48,745 nt of DNA from Prolixibacteraceae bacterium (GCA_019459525.1 JAIBEY010000019.1:1-48745), one strand, 5' to 3'. Positions 36,740 to 44,249 are shown, counted from the stretch's first letter. The notes: generated by a model not told the origin, from the letters alone. Program-made: numbers and translations.

Positions 36740-37528
36740 TTAATCGTAACACTGCAAGTATTTCTTTAAGTTTTTTTGTGTTCCGAACAAGTAAAATCCA
36801 CAGAGAATAAAAACAATAGTTGAAATGGAATATATAGTCAATGAGTATTCATTATATATGCTTAGTAATGAAGAATTTAAATTATCGTGATTAAAGATGT
36901 CCGATGCTAAGCCAGAAGCGTTTGCTGTTACGTGTAATAAAATACATAACAAGATACTTTTGGTACGATAAAAGAAGTACCCAAAAACCAAGCCCCAGAA
37001 TAATGCAGGTATTACCTGTATTATTTTTACGTGGATTAGACCAAAAATTAATGCAGATAATATTATAGCTTTTCTACTATTCTTGTAATTATCTAGCATT
37101 CCATTTAAGATTATTCCTCTAAACATAAGCTCTTCAACAATTGGGCCAATAAGAATTGCTCCTAAATAATAAATGAAACCTATATTAATAACAGCTGTGT
37201 GGTTTGGTGAGAAGTAAATAGATAAAAAATTAATTATTGGGGAAATAACCAATTGATAAGAAATTACTGTAAGCAAAATTATTAATAGGTCTCGATTTAC
37301 TGCTATATGGCAACTAAAGGAAAGTGAAAAACCATTTCGTATATTTATTAACAGTGCTAATAAAAAACCAATAACACCAAAAACTGATCCAACCACAATT
37401 TCATATATCTCCTTCGAAGATTCCTTAAGTAGTTGTTCTTTAAAAGAAAACAGTAGAGTTGTAAAGGCTAAACCAATAAATAACAAAAGGATTGATTGGA
37501 TGATATTTGAAGGAAATCTCTTTTTCAT
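36740..37528 (-). CDS. CPBP-family intramembrane metalloprotease (likely peptide immunity or processing)
   Basis: A 262-residue membrane protein with seven or eight hydrophobic helices. The CPBP (Abi) active-site motifs are present: EELMFRG with E132, E133 and R137, then FGLIH with H166, and HVTAN with H199. In bacteria CPBP proteins often lie beside bacteriocin genes and give self-immunity or process peptides. Here the gene is 111 bp downstream of GG peptide 1 on the same strand, separated by a hairpin. The immunity role is inferred from this context. Confidence 0.88.
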   Translation of the reverse strand: MKKRFPSNIIQSILLLFIGLAFTTLLFSFKEQLLKESSKEIYEIVVGSVFGVIGFLLALLINIRNGFSLSFSCHIAVNRDLLIILLTVISYQLVISPIINFLSIYFSPNHTAVINIGFIYYLGAILIGPIVEELMFRGIILNGMLDNYKNSRKAIILSALIFGLIHVKIIQVIPALFWGLVFGYFFYRTKSILLCILLHVTANASGLASDIFNHDNLNSSLLSIYNEYSLTIYSISTIVFILCGFYLFGTQKNLKKYLQCYD

Positions 37529-37598
37529 AAAATCTTTTTTACAATTTTTATCGTCGGATTAACCCAATCATGGCTATTTTCTAGATATATAAAGATAT

Positions 37599-37624
37599 GC
37601 TAGCGCAATTTATACTACGCTAGC
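37599..37624 (-). terminator. Hairpin between GG peptide 1 and the CPBP gene
   Basis: A 7-bp stem GCTAGCG/CGCTAGC with a 12-base loop, 15 bases after the peptide stop on the minus strand. It may end or dampen transcription, so that the peptide is made in excess over CPBP, or protect the mRNA 3' end. Confidence 0.5.
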
Positions 37625-37639
37625 AATAATTTGACAAAA

Positions 37640-37816
37640 CTAGTCCCCAAAGTAATTTCTGATTGCAGCGGCTCCGTTATGAATTAATACTATTCCATTA
37701 CACAAAGCCTCAAAAGCGTAAGATGCTCGATTTTGTGTACCAGACCACTGCGTATCCCAATATGCAACTTTGCCTCCATCAACCCCCATTAACTCATTTT
37801 TTTCTAACTCTTTCAT
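37640..37816 (-). CDS. GG-leader peptide precursor 1 (bacteriocin-like)
   Basis: A 58-residue peptide. Leader MKELEKNELMGVDGG (15 residues) has the double glycine at 14-15, the cut site for C39 peptidases. The 43-residue core starts KVAYWDTQWSG, is rich in Trp, Tyr, Gly and Ala, and has one Cys, with a small hydrophobic run CNGIVLIHNGAAAI. Leader residues Leu4, Leu9 and Met10 match the hydrophobic spacing of such leaders. The leader is almost the same as that of precursor 2, while the cores differ. A conserved block lies just upstream and a CPBP gene downstream. Activity is not known. Confidence 0.75.
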   Translation of the reverse strand: MKELEKNELMGVDGGKVAYWDTQWSGTQNRASYAFEALCNGIVLIHNGAAAIRNYFGD

Positions 37817-37835
37817 TGATGTAAATTTAAAATAA

Positions 37836-37937
37836 TTTTTCCTACTCGTATCTGGCTTTTCGGAACCCGCCTAAGTTTTTGTGCACGAAACTCAGGAGTA
37901 AAAGTAAAGCGGCTCACTCTCAAATTTTGAGAGTGAG
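37836..37937 (-). promoter_or_regulatory. Conserved upstream block of GG peptide 1
   Basis: About 100 bp that recurs upstream of GG peptides 2 and 3. Strictly kept strings include CCTACTCGTATCTGGCTTTTCGGAA, given here on the plus strand and split across 37841-37865, and AAGTTTTTGTGCAC. The block ends in a 12-bp inverted repeat (CTCACTCTCAAA-T-TTTGAGAGTGAG, 37913-37937). Promoter and 5' untranslated leader are the simplest reading. Confidence 0.6.
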
Positions 37938-38034
37938 AAAATTATTTTTGTTAAAATTAACGAAACAGGCCAAATTAGTAAACCCGCCGTTTTCTTTTTG
38001 CAGTTCATTGTACGATAGTTCTTTCCGGAAGAAT
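37920..38034 (-). pseudogene. Remnant of the HTH-GG protein tail
   Basis: The minus strand reads FRKELSYNELQKENGG, then FTNLACFVNFNKNNFLTLKI and a stop. This is nearly the same as the C-terminal 38 residues of the HTH protein at 44352-44687. The HTH part is missing, and there is no start codon in frame before an upstream stop. The copied region runs on into the conserved block. Confidence 0.65.
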
Positions 38035-38044
38035 ACCGCTCCTC

Positions 38045-38140
38045 CAGGTATAATACCTTATTGTTCGGCATGGCTGACTACGGATCTGTGATCCGGATAA
38101 AACTACGCGAACAAAATTTCTACCAGCCATTTTTGCCCGA
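38045..38140. repeat. Dispersed repeat family, copy A
   Basis: Degenerate copy shared with copy B: ATAATACCTTATTGTTC.GC.TGGCTG, then GGATCTGTGA.CCG, then TTTCTACCAGCC.TTTTTGCCCG. In plus-strand frame it reads MADYGSVIRIKLREQNFYQPF. Nature unknown. Confidence 0.6.
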
Positions 38141-38198
38141 GAGAGCACGGAGAGTCAAGGAATTAGAAGTACTGTTTAATTAGGCAGAACCAGTATTT

Positions 38199-38519
38199 TT
38201 ATAGTATGGCAGAAAGTTTTCGAATTTGATTGAAGCGTTCGGTAAGTGTTTTGTCGGCACGTGCTATTTGCATATTGTAACGTGTTTGCATGTTCACCAA
38301 TGTATCTGGATCAACCCCAAGTGCGGCTTCAATGAGTAGTGCAAATTCAGTATTTACGGGGCGTTTGGCGTTCAATATTTCATTTAGCAAGGTGTGGGAT
38401 ACGCCTATTTTTGCAGCAAGTTTGCGCTGTGATATTCCGCGATACTCAATTTCATCTTTAAGTATTTCGCCCGGATGTGTTGGGCGAAGTGGTGTCATTT
38501 TATTTGCAGTAGCATCCAT
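38199..38519 (-). CDS. higA: HigA-type antitoxin (XRE helix-turn-helix)
   Basis: A 106-residue antitoxin. The motif PLRPTHPGEILKDEIEYRGISQRKLAAKIGVSHTLLNEIL is the classic HigA/VapI start followed by the XRE helix-turn-helix. It should bind and block HigB and repress the operon. The frame is open further upstream to 38573, but the ATG at 38519 gives the usual start and a 7-bp gap after higB. It is not clearly tied to the peptide system but may stabilise the island. Confidence 0.92.
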   Translation of the reverse strand: MDATANKMTPLRPTHPGEILKDEIEYRGISQRKLAAKIGVSHTLLNEILNAKRPVNTEFALLIEAALGVDPDTLVNMQTRYNMQIARADKTLTERFNQIRKLSAIL

Positions 38520-38526
38520 AACTATT

Positions 38527-38847
38527 TTATTTATAGTGATTTGATAATTCAATGATATTACAAACGGTAACAATAGTGTCGGTTTCTTTCAAGCTTGTTG
38601 TGATAAACTCCATACGATAATGGTCGTTTACCCGAATAGATGAAATGCCTTTTTTGTTTCCTTTCAATACCTCATAATTCAATGAATTGAATTTGTAAAG
38701 GGCTTCCAGGTTAGGGGCGCCAACCAGCATGTCAACACAACGAACGTATTTTGAAACAACCTGAGGCTGGAAACGATGTTTCTTATCAGTTGCCTTTTCT
38801 GTTTCGTACAATTCCCGCAGATACTCTTTTCCGAATGTGACAATCAT
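38527..38847 (-). CDS. higB: HigB-type toxin (RelE superfamily)
   Basis: A 106-residue toxin of the RelE/HigB mRNA-cleaving class. Motifs include RFQPQVVSKYVRCVDML, LNYEVLKGNKKGISSIRVNDHYRMEF (the SIRVN-xYR core) and the C-terminal ELSNHYK. The toxin gene lies before the antitoxin gene, as is typical of hig loci. The ATG at 38847 matches the family start; the longer frame to 38871 is less likely. Confidence 0.92.
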   Translation of the reverse strand: MIVTFGKEYLRELYETEKATDKKHRFQPQVVSKYVRCVDMLVGAPNLEALYKFNSLNYEVLKGNKKGISSIRVNDHYRMEFITTSLKETDTIVTVCNIIELSNHYK

Positions 38848-38961
38848 TGTTCGTTCGATTATTCGGTGCAAATATAAGGCAATTTTTCAAGTGTTCACAA
38901 ATAAGTGAACTTTTACATGTCTTGTTGAAGTTACGCTATAAATCCAGAAGCCCCAGCTATT

Positions 38962-39200
38962 CCGGATATAATGCCTTATTGTTCTGCGTGGCTGGTGTTA
39001 ATTTGTAATCGACACCTCTTGATCGCGGATCTGTGAGCCGTATTTACCTAAACGAAGAGTATTTCTACCAGCCCTTTTTTGCCCGGATAATGGCGTGCCA
39101 AAACGGTAAAGCACTCAACGTTGTTTAGCTGGATTGAAAATCCGGAACCTAAAAAATCTAGCTCCTGCAAACCTTGGGATATATCCGCAGAGCAGGGATT
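38962..39200. repeat. Dispersed repeat family, copy B, in a 377-bp gap
   Basis: The gap 38872-39248 holds the hig promoter side and this repeat. It shares its left part with copy A and its right part (CCGTATTTACCTAAACGAA, TTTCTACCAGCCC, GGATAATGGCG, then the CCGGATT-like hairpin and CTCCTGCAAACCTTGG) with copies C and D. The plus strand reads SRIYLNEEYFYQPFFARIMA but soon stops. Confidence 0.7.
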
Positions 39201-39248
39201 GTTGAGTTTTTTGGTTCAATTAATGGCTGAAAATTATAAACAGTTATA

Positions 39249-40514
39249 CTATTTATTATAAAAAAGTGGCCTTTTAATTAAATGGTAAAGGCGAGTAGAA
39301 TTGTTTAACGTGAGATTTAAAGAGTTCCCACTATGCATTTCGGATTGAATTATCGAGTATAATCTACACTTTTCGTATCTTTCTTTAAGTTTTTCAATGT
39401 CTATATCATTAACTGATTTAATCTCGTCTCCTAAATTAATGCCTTCAATTTGGGCACTTGATTTATCCCAAACATAATTTATGAGTACCATATTTGAATC
39501 AGATATTTCAAAATTGAATCCAAAGGATTGAATACTTTGAAATGAAGGTACGAGAGGATTTCGTAGGATATAAAAGCGTTTTTTGCGAAAATCAAGTGTT
39601 AAGTTTAAGTAATCGAGAAGGCCTAGACCAATCGATGATTCTTTATCAACAAAAGCAATGGGATTTGTAATAGTATCTTTCCCTATTATAAATAAATCGC
39701 TTTTACATAGTTGGTTATGAATAGAATCATTGATATGACTAAAAATCAGTTTCACAGATTTGCCTTTTCCCTCAAGTATTTGAGATTTTCGTAAATAAGG
39801 CAGCATTGTTTGGTTGATAGCGATAGCGGCATCATCTCCCAGATCAATTAATGTTGTAAAACGTGGACGGCTGAATGTGGAGTACAAATACGGGTAAGAA
39901 TTACCTAATCCTTGCATAATTAACTTCCCTCCAAGATTGCCAATATTATCCAAAGATTCAACTCTATTGGAAATAATAACACTATCTTTAGAGATTTGCC
40001 AAATGCATTTATTCATTAAATTGTTCCCAATTATCCCATCAATATTACACAGATTATCGATTCCAAATTCATAATCATTGATACTTGCAAAAGCAATGTT
40101 GATAAACTTAACCCCATTTAATGAAACATTCAGCATTCTGTACTCAGCATTTCTCCTCGTAATTCCATCTGAAAGACTGTCTTTAGCATAAACTTTAAGA
40201 CCCAATTCATTAACAATGGATGCTGAAATAATGCTTGGCGAGCCTGAATCGAGAATAAACCTATATCGTTTTTGAGATCCTTCGATTTCAACATTTTCGA
40301 TTAAATATTTCTTTTTTTCAATTACAGAACTTAGTTGCGTTTTAAACTCTTTGTTAGCAATATATCCCTTTTTTAGTAACTTATGCACTGTTTGCCCGGA
40401 GAGAGTAATAGAATGCAATAAAATAAAGAATAAAAACAGAAACCCAATATTTCTACTTGCCGCAAAAGTATATTTACACTCTCCAAACTTGAGTCTTATC
40501 TTTGATTTGAACAT
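39249..40514 (-). CDS. Secreted retropepsin-like aspartic protease with PDZ domain
   Basis: A 421-residue exported protein. A signal segment (about 22-41, ending LSGQ) is followed by two aspartyl protease halves: ILDSGSP with the catalytic D89, and TLIDLGDDAA with D224 (a DLG variant of DTG). A PDZ-like domain lies at about 335-410 (AQIEGINLGDEIKSVNDIDIEKL). It belongs to the PF13650-type group in Bacteroidota. It lies downstream of a broken GG peptide gene in the same direction, which suggests it was the partner gene of that module. Substrate unknown. Confidence 0.85.
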   Translation of the reverse strand: MFKSKIRLKFGECKYTFAASRNIGFLFLFFILLHSITLSGQTVHKLLKKGYIANKEFKTQLSSVIEKKKYLIENVEIEGSQKRYRFILDSGSPSIISASIVNELGLKVYAKDSLSDGITRRNAEYRMLNVSLNGVKFINIAFASINDYEFGIDNLCNIDGIIGNNLMNKCIWQISKDSVIISNRVESLDNIGNLGGKLIMQGLGNSYPYLYSTFSRPRFTTLIDLGDDAAIAINQTMLPYLRKSQILEGKGKSVKLIFSHINDSIHNQLCKSDLFIIGKDTITNPIAFVDKESSIGLGLLDYLNLTLDFRKKRFYILRNPLVPSFQSIQSFGFNFEISDSNMVLINYVWDKSSAQIEGINLGDEIKSVNDIDIEKLKERYEKCRLYSIIQSEMHSGNSLNLTLNNSTRLYHLIKRPLFYNK

Positions 40515-40694
40515 TATTTAAATAGTTAGTTATTAATAAAATTATTCGCAGGTATGATTTGACGATTTAATCCTTGCTACAAATAGTCTCACCAAAGATT
40601 ATTAAGCATCATTGATGAGACCTGTAGATGCCTGTGAATCAGTTTTTTAGACTTCAAAAAAAGATTTCACTGCCAAAATTGAAAAAAATTGTTG

Positions 40695-40838
40695 TTATGC
40701 CCATCTGGATTTACATTTAACTTCGCCATTGTTTCTTACAACAACTTTAAGATCCCAGGTTCCGTCGCCGTCAATGTCCAATCTATTTTTTAACGAAATA
40801 CCGCCAACAATTTTCTTTAATGTTTGCTCCGTATTTAC
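40695..40838 (-). pseudogene. Start-less GG peptide frame (precursor 4 remnant)
   Basis: An open minus-strand frame of 47 codons bounded by an upstream TAG at 40839-40841. It reads VNTEQTLKKIVGG and then a core starting ISLKNRLDIDGDGTWDLK and ending CKSRWA. The leader's LKKIVGG pattern fits C39 cleavage. No ATG, GTG or TTG precedes the GG, because the 5' part has been replaced by repeat copy C. Probably a decayed precursor, unless an unusual start is used. Confidence 0.6.
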
Positions 40839-40977
40839 CTAAACGAAAAGTATTTCTACCAGCCCTTTTTTGCCCGGATAATGGCGGGCCAAAACGGCAA
40901 AGCACTCAAGGTTATTTGGCCGGATTGCAAATCTAACTCCTGCAAACCTTGGTATATATCCGCAGGAGCGGGGATTC
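40786..40977. repeat. Dispersed repeat family, copy C
   Basis: Shares its first 55 bp with copy D, over the LKKIVGGISLKN codons on the minus strand, and the rest with copies B and D. The plus strand is open: IYLNEKYFYQPFFARIMAGQ and on to a stop at 40996. The gap 40515-40993 holds only this repeat and the precursor 4 remnant. Confidence 0.7.
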
Positions 40978-40993
40978 CAAGGAGCGAGGGAAG

Positions 40994-41401
40994 TTAATCA
41001 ATCCTTGTAGCTTCCACATAATCGATAGAATTTTTATCAAATTTTTCTGGCCGTTCTCCGCAAGAATTTGGGTTAATCTGTAATTGAATCGTATTATCAT
41101 TGATTAATTGAATGATACCACGAACTGTAACATTAGAATAGTCAGATATAATATCTATCTTATATGGTTTTCTTTTCCCCGTAATCTTGTAAGTAAGCTT
41201 CGTTTTTTTTAGCAGCTTATCACTAGATTCAACAGATTTATAGGTTTGACTATCAATGGATATACGATATTCAGAATTTGAATCAAATTCTATAATTACT
41301 TCCTTTTTTGCTTGATTTTGGTATGTCCATTTGCCAATAAAGTTTTGACCAATACTGGAAAGAATTAGAAAATTAAATACGATTGTAATTATTGTTCTCA
41401 T
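40994..41401 (-). CDS. Small secreted lipocalin-like protein
   Basis: A 135-residue exported protein; signal peptide about 1-18 (ILSSIGQ). The mature start NFIGKWTYQNQ recalls the GxW motif of lipocalin-like proteins, followed by alternating strands (EVIIEFDSNSEYRISID, LTYKITGKRK). Two-thirds are beta-prone. It lies downstream of GG peptide 2 on the same strand, after a hairpin and a gap with a decayed frame. It may be a partner or immunity protein, but this is a guess from position. Confidence 0.6.
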   Translation of the reverse strand: MRTIITIVFNFLILSSIGQNFIGKWTYQNQAKKEVIIEFDSNSEYRISIDSQTYKSVESSDKLLKKTKLTYKITGKRKPYKIDIISDYSNVTVRGIIQLINDNTIQLQINPNSCGERPEKFDKNSIDYVEATRID

Positions 41402-41709
41402 GAGTATTTTTTTGATTTTAATTTGTCACACGGAATTCGTTTGATTCGCCAACTATCAAATAATCATTTCGATTGGTCTCATCTTTGTCGAGATGCTCAT
41501 CGTATTCGTATAAAATATTTTTGCCATGTTAAGATTAAGAACGTACTCATTGAGTGGCAGTATGCCAGCTAGTATAAGGTTTGTGTGAGCTTTCACTCTC
41601 ATGGTGGGTTCCATATAATAGTAAATGTTATGAATCTATAAATAAATACGGAAGATAATCCGTATTTATTTTTAAATGAATAGCTATGGATATTGTTTGG
41701 GGAAGGATT
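41402..41709. other. 308-bp gap downstream of GG peptide 2
   Basis: Holds a strong hairpin at 41641-41670 and, on the minus strand, a short frame reading ILYEYDEHLDKDETNRNDYL and ending FRVTN near 41420. That frame has no start codon after an upstream TAA and may be a gene remnant. Nothing else is recognised. Confidence 0.4.
41641..41670 (-). terminator. Hairpin downstream of GG peptide 2
   Basis: A perfect 12-bp stem AATAAATACGGA/TCCGTATTTATT with a 6-base loop, 39 bases after the peptide stop on the minus strand. Probably a terminator or mRNA end stabiliser. Confidence 0.6.
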
Positions 41710-41874
41710 CTACCAATAATCGAAAACAATCTGGCCAAGAATATTAGATAATTCGCCTGTTTCATAATTCAAGAAAAAGATTTCCTTACAACCACAATTG
41801 CCATCTAAGCCAATCAATTTTTGAGTAAATCCGCCATCAACCCCCATTACCTCATTTTTTTCTAACTCTTTCAT
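41710..41874 (-). CDS. GG-leader peptide precursor 2 (bacteriocin-like)
   Basis: A 54-residue peptide. The leader MKELEKNEVMGVDGG differs from that of precursor 1 in one residue. The 39-residue core starts FTQKLIGLDGNCGCK, with a CGC pair that could form a disulfide or be modified, and ends IVFDYW. Core and leader evolve separately: leaders are almost the same, cores are unrelated. The conserved upstream block is present. A C39 exporter is encoded 3 kb away on the same strand. Activity unknown. Confidence 0.75.
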   Translation of the reverse strand: MKELEKNEVMGVDGGFTQKLIGLDGNCGCKEIFFLNYETGELSNILGQIVFDYW

Positions 41875-41878
41875 AGTC

Positions 41879-42046
41879 TTAAAGTATTAAAATTTCTCCT
41901 ACTCGTATCTGGCTTTTCGGAATCCGCCCAAGTTTTTGTGCACTAAACTCAGGAGTAAAGTTCGGTTCACTCTCATAAAAAAGTAGTGAAGCATTTTTTA
42001 ACGAAATACCACCAACAATTTTCTTTAATGTTTGCTCCGTATTTAC
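41879..42046 (-). pseudogene. Chimeric start-less GG peptide frame
   Basis: A 55-codon minus-strand frame: VNTEQTLKKIVGGISLKN as in the precursor 4 remnant, which then runs (ASLLFYESEPNFTPEF) straight into the conserved upstream block of peptide 2. It looks like a deletion join between an old precursor gene and the next module. No start codon after the TAG at 42047-42049. Confidence 0.6.
41892..41973 (-). promoter_or_regulatory. Conserved upstream block of GG peptide 2
   Basis: About 80 bp nearly the same as the blocks before peptides 1 and 3 (CTCGTATCTGGCTTTTCGGA, AAGTTTTTGTGCAC and AAACTCAGGAGTAAA on the plus strand). Here the terminal inverted repeat is broken after CACTCTC. Confidence 0.6.
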
Positions 42047-42154
42047 CTAAACGAAAAGCATTTCTGCCAGCTCTTTCTCGTCCTGGATAATGGCGGGCCA
42101 AAACGGTAAAGCACTCAAGGTTATTTGGCCGGATTGAAAATCCGGAACCTAAAA
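41993..42154. repeat. Dispersed repeat family, copy D
   Basis: Matches copy C from the GG peptide codons through CCGTATTTACC, GGATAATGGCGGGCCAAAAC and GGTTATTTGGCCGGATTG, and ends with CCGGATT-GAA-AATCCGG as in copy B. The plus-strand frame is broken. Confidence 0.7.
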
Positions 42155-42312
42155 GTGGTGATTTTAAGTCAGCACTGGCGACTGCAAAATTTTTGTGTAT
42201 CCGGAGGATCAGGAGAAGTTTGACAAACTTCCAGGAAGTTAAGGAATGTTCGCCTCAAGCGAGTTACAAGGAGCGAAGATGTAAAATGCCTAGAATTTCA
42301 TTTCCAAGCCGA

Positions 42313-42783
42313 TTATACTTCCCTTAAAGCTAAAGCAGAATTCTCGATTGTCGATTTGTCGGGAAGAACTTTGTTTAAGGGTGGAGTTATACAAACCAAC
42401 TGCACATAAAGCTTTTTTGATAGAATGTTTTGTAAAGGTATTGATGCAAGGGCTATACCACTTCCCAGCGCAACTATTTCCCATCTGGGCGATTGGCCAT
42501 CAATAGAACGTCCAACCTGGCTGCCAATTATAAATCCACCAACACATGCTGTAATAACTCCGGTAGAGTATAATTTTTGCGATGACTTCATTAGTGAATA
42601 AGCTGGTTCATAAGTCTTCGTCACTAATACCAGTTGTTTAACTGATAGTTTTTCACCGTTTTGAATGAAGTTATATCCGCCAAAAACTTTCTGTATTCTG
42701 ATCGTGTCAGATTTCAAGTTTCGAGCAGCTCCTTGAAAAACAAAAGCAATGATTAGAATAAAAATAAATAATGTCTGTTTCAT
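42313..42783 (-). CDS. Small exported membrane-associated protein, C-terminus possibly frameshifted
   Basis: A 156-residue protein with a signal peptide (about 1-20, VFQGAARN). A central Gly-rich hydrophobic stretch (VITACVGGFIIGSQVGRSIDG) and a second one (IVALGSGIALASIPL) suggest membrane contact. The end ENSALALREV is odd. Beyond the stop, another frame reads YNRLGNEILGI, so a frameshift near 42316 may have changed the end. It follows the carboxypeptidase-regulatory-like gene by 38 bp and is likely co-transcribed. Family not recognised. Confidence 0.55.
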   Translation of the reverse strand: MKQTLFIFILIIAFVFQGAARNLKSDTIRIQKVFGGYNFIQNGEKLSVKQLVLVTKTYEPAYSLMKSSQKLYSTGVITACVGGFIIGSQVGRSIDGQSPRWEIVALGSGIALASIPLQNILSKKLYVQLVCITPPLNKVLPDKSTIENSALALREV

Positions 42784-42821
42784 AGTTTTATTATTTAAGG
42801 TTTGGTCGCACTTAATAACGT

Positions 42822-44009
42822 TCATTTCAGCAGTTCTATAACTTTTTTTTCTTCCGAGGTTAATTGTATTGCATTTTGCCTTTCCCAAAATGCTGACTGA
42901 TAATTATTTCCTAGAGGGTATAATGATTTTTTTGTGTAATTGCTTTTGAATGGATGAGCATCAGGTGATTCATTAACAAACTTGTTAACCAATAAATCAC
43001 TTGAAAAACCAAACGTTACATTTAGCTTTTTATTGTTCCACATCCTAATCTCGGCACGTTTACTAATGTACCAGGGTTGATAGATACCATTATTTACGAG
43101 GAACAGGGCAAAAATCTCCTGTTGGAGAAGTTGTGCCTTTAAAACAATCATATTGGTTATCTTTGGCGTTTTTGAATCATTTTGTTCTAAGCTATATGAA
43201 CATGACAAGATATATTTACTTTGTTCGTCAATAATAATTTTACCCTGAAGAAGAAGTTCTTTAATATTTTCTTTTGGTGTAAAAGTAATTTGCACCTGAC
43301 CTTTTATGTTTTTCTCAGCTTTAGAGCCAACATGGAATTCATACTTATCAGCGTTCTCGATAATTTTACTAATCGCATTTAAAAAGAATGGACTAATCAT
43401 CTTTTCTATGTCTAGAGGAGAATTTAAATTCCAATCGATCTCCTTGTCGGCTTCAGTATTTAATTCATTTGCCCGCGATTGTTTAACAAAAACTTTTGTT
43501 TTAGGATCTACTGCTTCTCCTGATAAATCATAATCTATAAGTCCATCAGAGAACTTGGTATATTTGTTGTTTTCCTTCACAAATTCGCGATAATATGTTT
43601 CTAATCGAAAAGGTAATTTAAGATTGGCTTTAGATATAGATAGAGCTTCTTTCAGTTGATCTAAAGCACTATTACCATGAATAGTTACTTCATCTATTGT
43701 AAATGTTTTGGGGGTAAGTTTAATAGTTTTATGCTCCTTTAACTCTGAAATAATTATAGTTTTCGGCTCATAAGCTATATGACGAATAAGGATAGAATCG
43801 CAGAGGGTAAAGTTTCCCAAAAGAATAAAATATCCTTCACTATTTGTAATTGTATTGGTGTTTTTGCCCTTAATCATGATCTGGGTGTAAGCCAAGGAAT
43901 CTCTATCATTTTCGGAAACTACGATTCCCTCGACACTTGCCAACTGAGCAAAAGTAATGTTGATAGATAGAGAAAAAAGAATTGTAAAGAAAAAGCAATA
44001 ATTCTTCAT
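42822..44009 (-). CDS. Exported protein with carboxypeptidase-regulatory-like domain
   Basis: A 395-residue exported protein; signal peptide about 1-21 (NITFAQ). The N-terminal domain (about 22-105, ASVEGIVVSENDRDSLAYTQIMIKG and TNSEGYFIL) is the CarboxypepD_reg-like beta-sandwich common in Bacteroidota surface proteins. The rest resembles DUF5686-like exported proteins (LETYYREFVKENNKYTKFSDGLIDY). The ATG at 44009 is chosen. It is the first gene downstream of GG peptide 3, 81 bp away across a hairpin, so it may be its partner. Confidence 0.75.
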   Translation of the reverse strand: MKNYCFFFTILFSLSINITFAQLASVEGIVVSENDRDSLAYTQIMIKGKNTNTITNSEGYFILLGNFTLCDSILIRHIAYEPKTIIISELKEHKTIKLTPKTFTIDEVTIHGNSALDQLKEALSISKANLKLPFRLETYYREFVKENNKYTKFSDGLIDYDLSGEAVDPKTKVFVKQSRANELNTEADKEIDWNLNSPLDIEKMISPFFLNAISKIIENADKYEFHVGSKAEKNIKGQVQITFTPKENIKELLLQGKIIIDEQSKYILSCSYSLEQNDSKTPKITNMIVLKAQLLQQEIFALFLVNNGIYQPWYISKRAEIRMWNNKKLNVTFGFSSDLLVNKFVNESPDAHPFKSNYTKKSLYPLGNNYQSAFWERQNAIQLTSEEKKVIELLK

Positions 44010-44052
44010 CGCATAAAATTTAATGATTAAATGCCTACTATTTAAATTAAGA

Positions 44053-44079
44053 TAATGGGTTGAAGGTATCAACCCATTA
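44053..44079 (-). terminator. Hairpin downstream of GG peptide 3
   Basis: A perfect 11-bp stem TAATGGGTTGA/TCAACCCATTA with a 5-base loop, 11 bases after the peptide stop on the minus strand. Confidence 0.55.
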
Positions 44080-44090
44080 TTAGAGAACCC

Positions 44091-44249
44091 TTAAATATCA
44101 AATGTCATATCTCCTCCCGAGAAGATAAATCCGATGGCAAGACTTGCGGCAAAACCAAGTAATGCCTGCCACCATTTCATACCACCCTGTACTTCTTTGA
44201 GTTCTTCACAAGAAAGTTCCTTAAATCCTTTAGTTTCTAAATTATTCAT
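44091..44249 (-). CDS. GG-leader peptide precursor 3 (class II bacteriocin-like)
   Basis: A 52-residue peptide with a textbook leader: ELSCEELKEVQGG, GG at 22-23, with the LSxEEL motif of C39-processed leaders. The 29-residue core starts MKWWQALLGFAASLAIGF and ends GGDMTFDI. It is very hydrophobic and could form one membrane helix, like pore-forming class II bacteriocins. The leader is unlike that of precursors 1 and 2. It lies just after the HTH-GG gene and the conserved block and 2.8 kb from the exporter end. Confidence 0.82.
   Translation of the reverse strand: MNNLETKGFKELSCEELKEVQGGMKWWQALLGFAASLAIGFIFSGGDMTFDI

Noticed and set aside
37879-38091. Plus-strand open frame in the repeated block, similar to another at 44134-44412
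   Set aside because: The likeness comes from the duplicated non-coding block and HTH tail on the minus strand; codon pattern and lack of start context do not support a gene.
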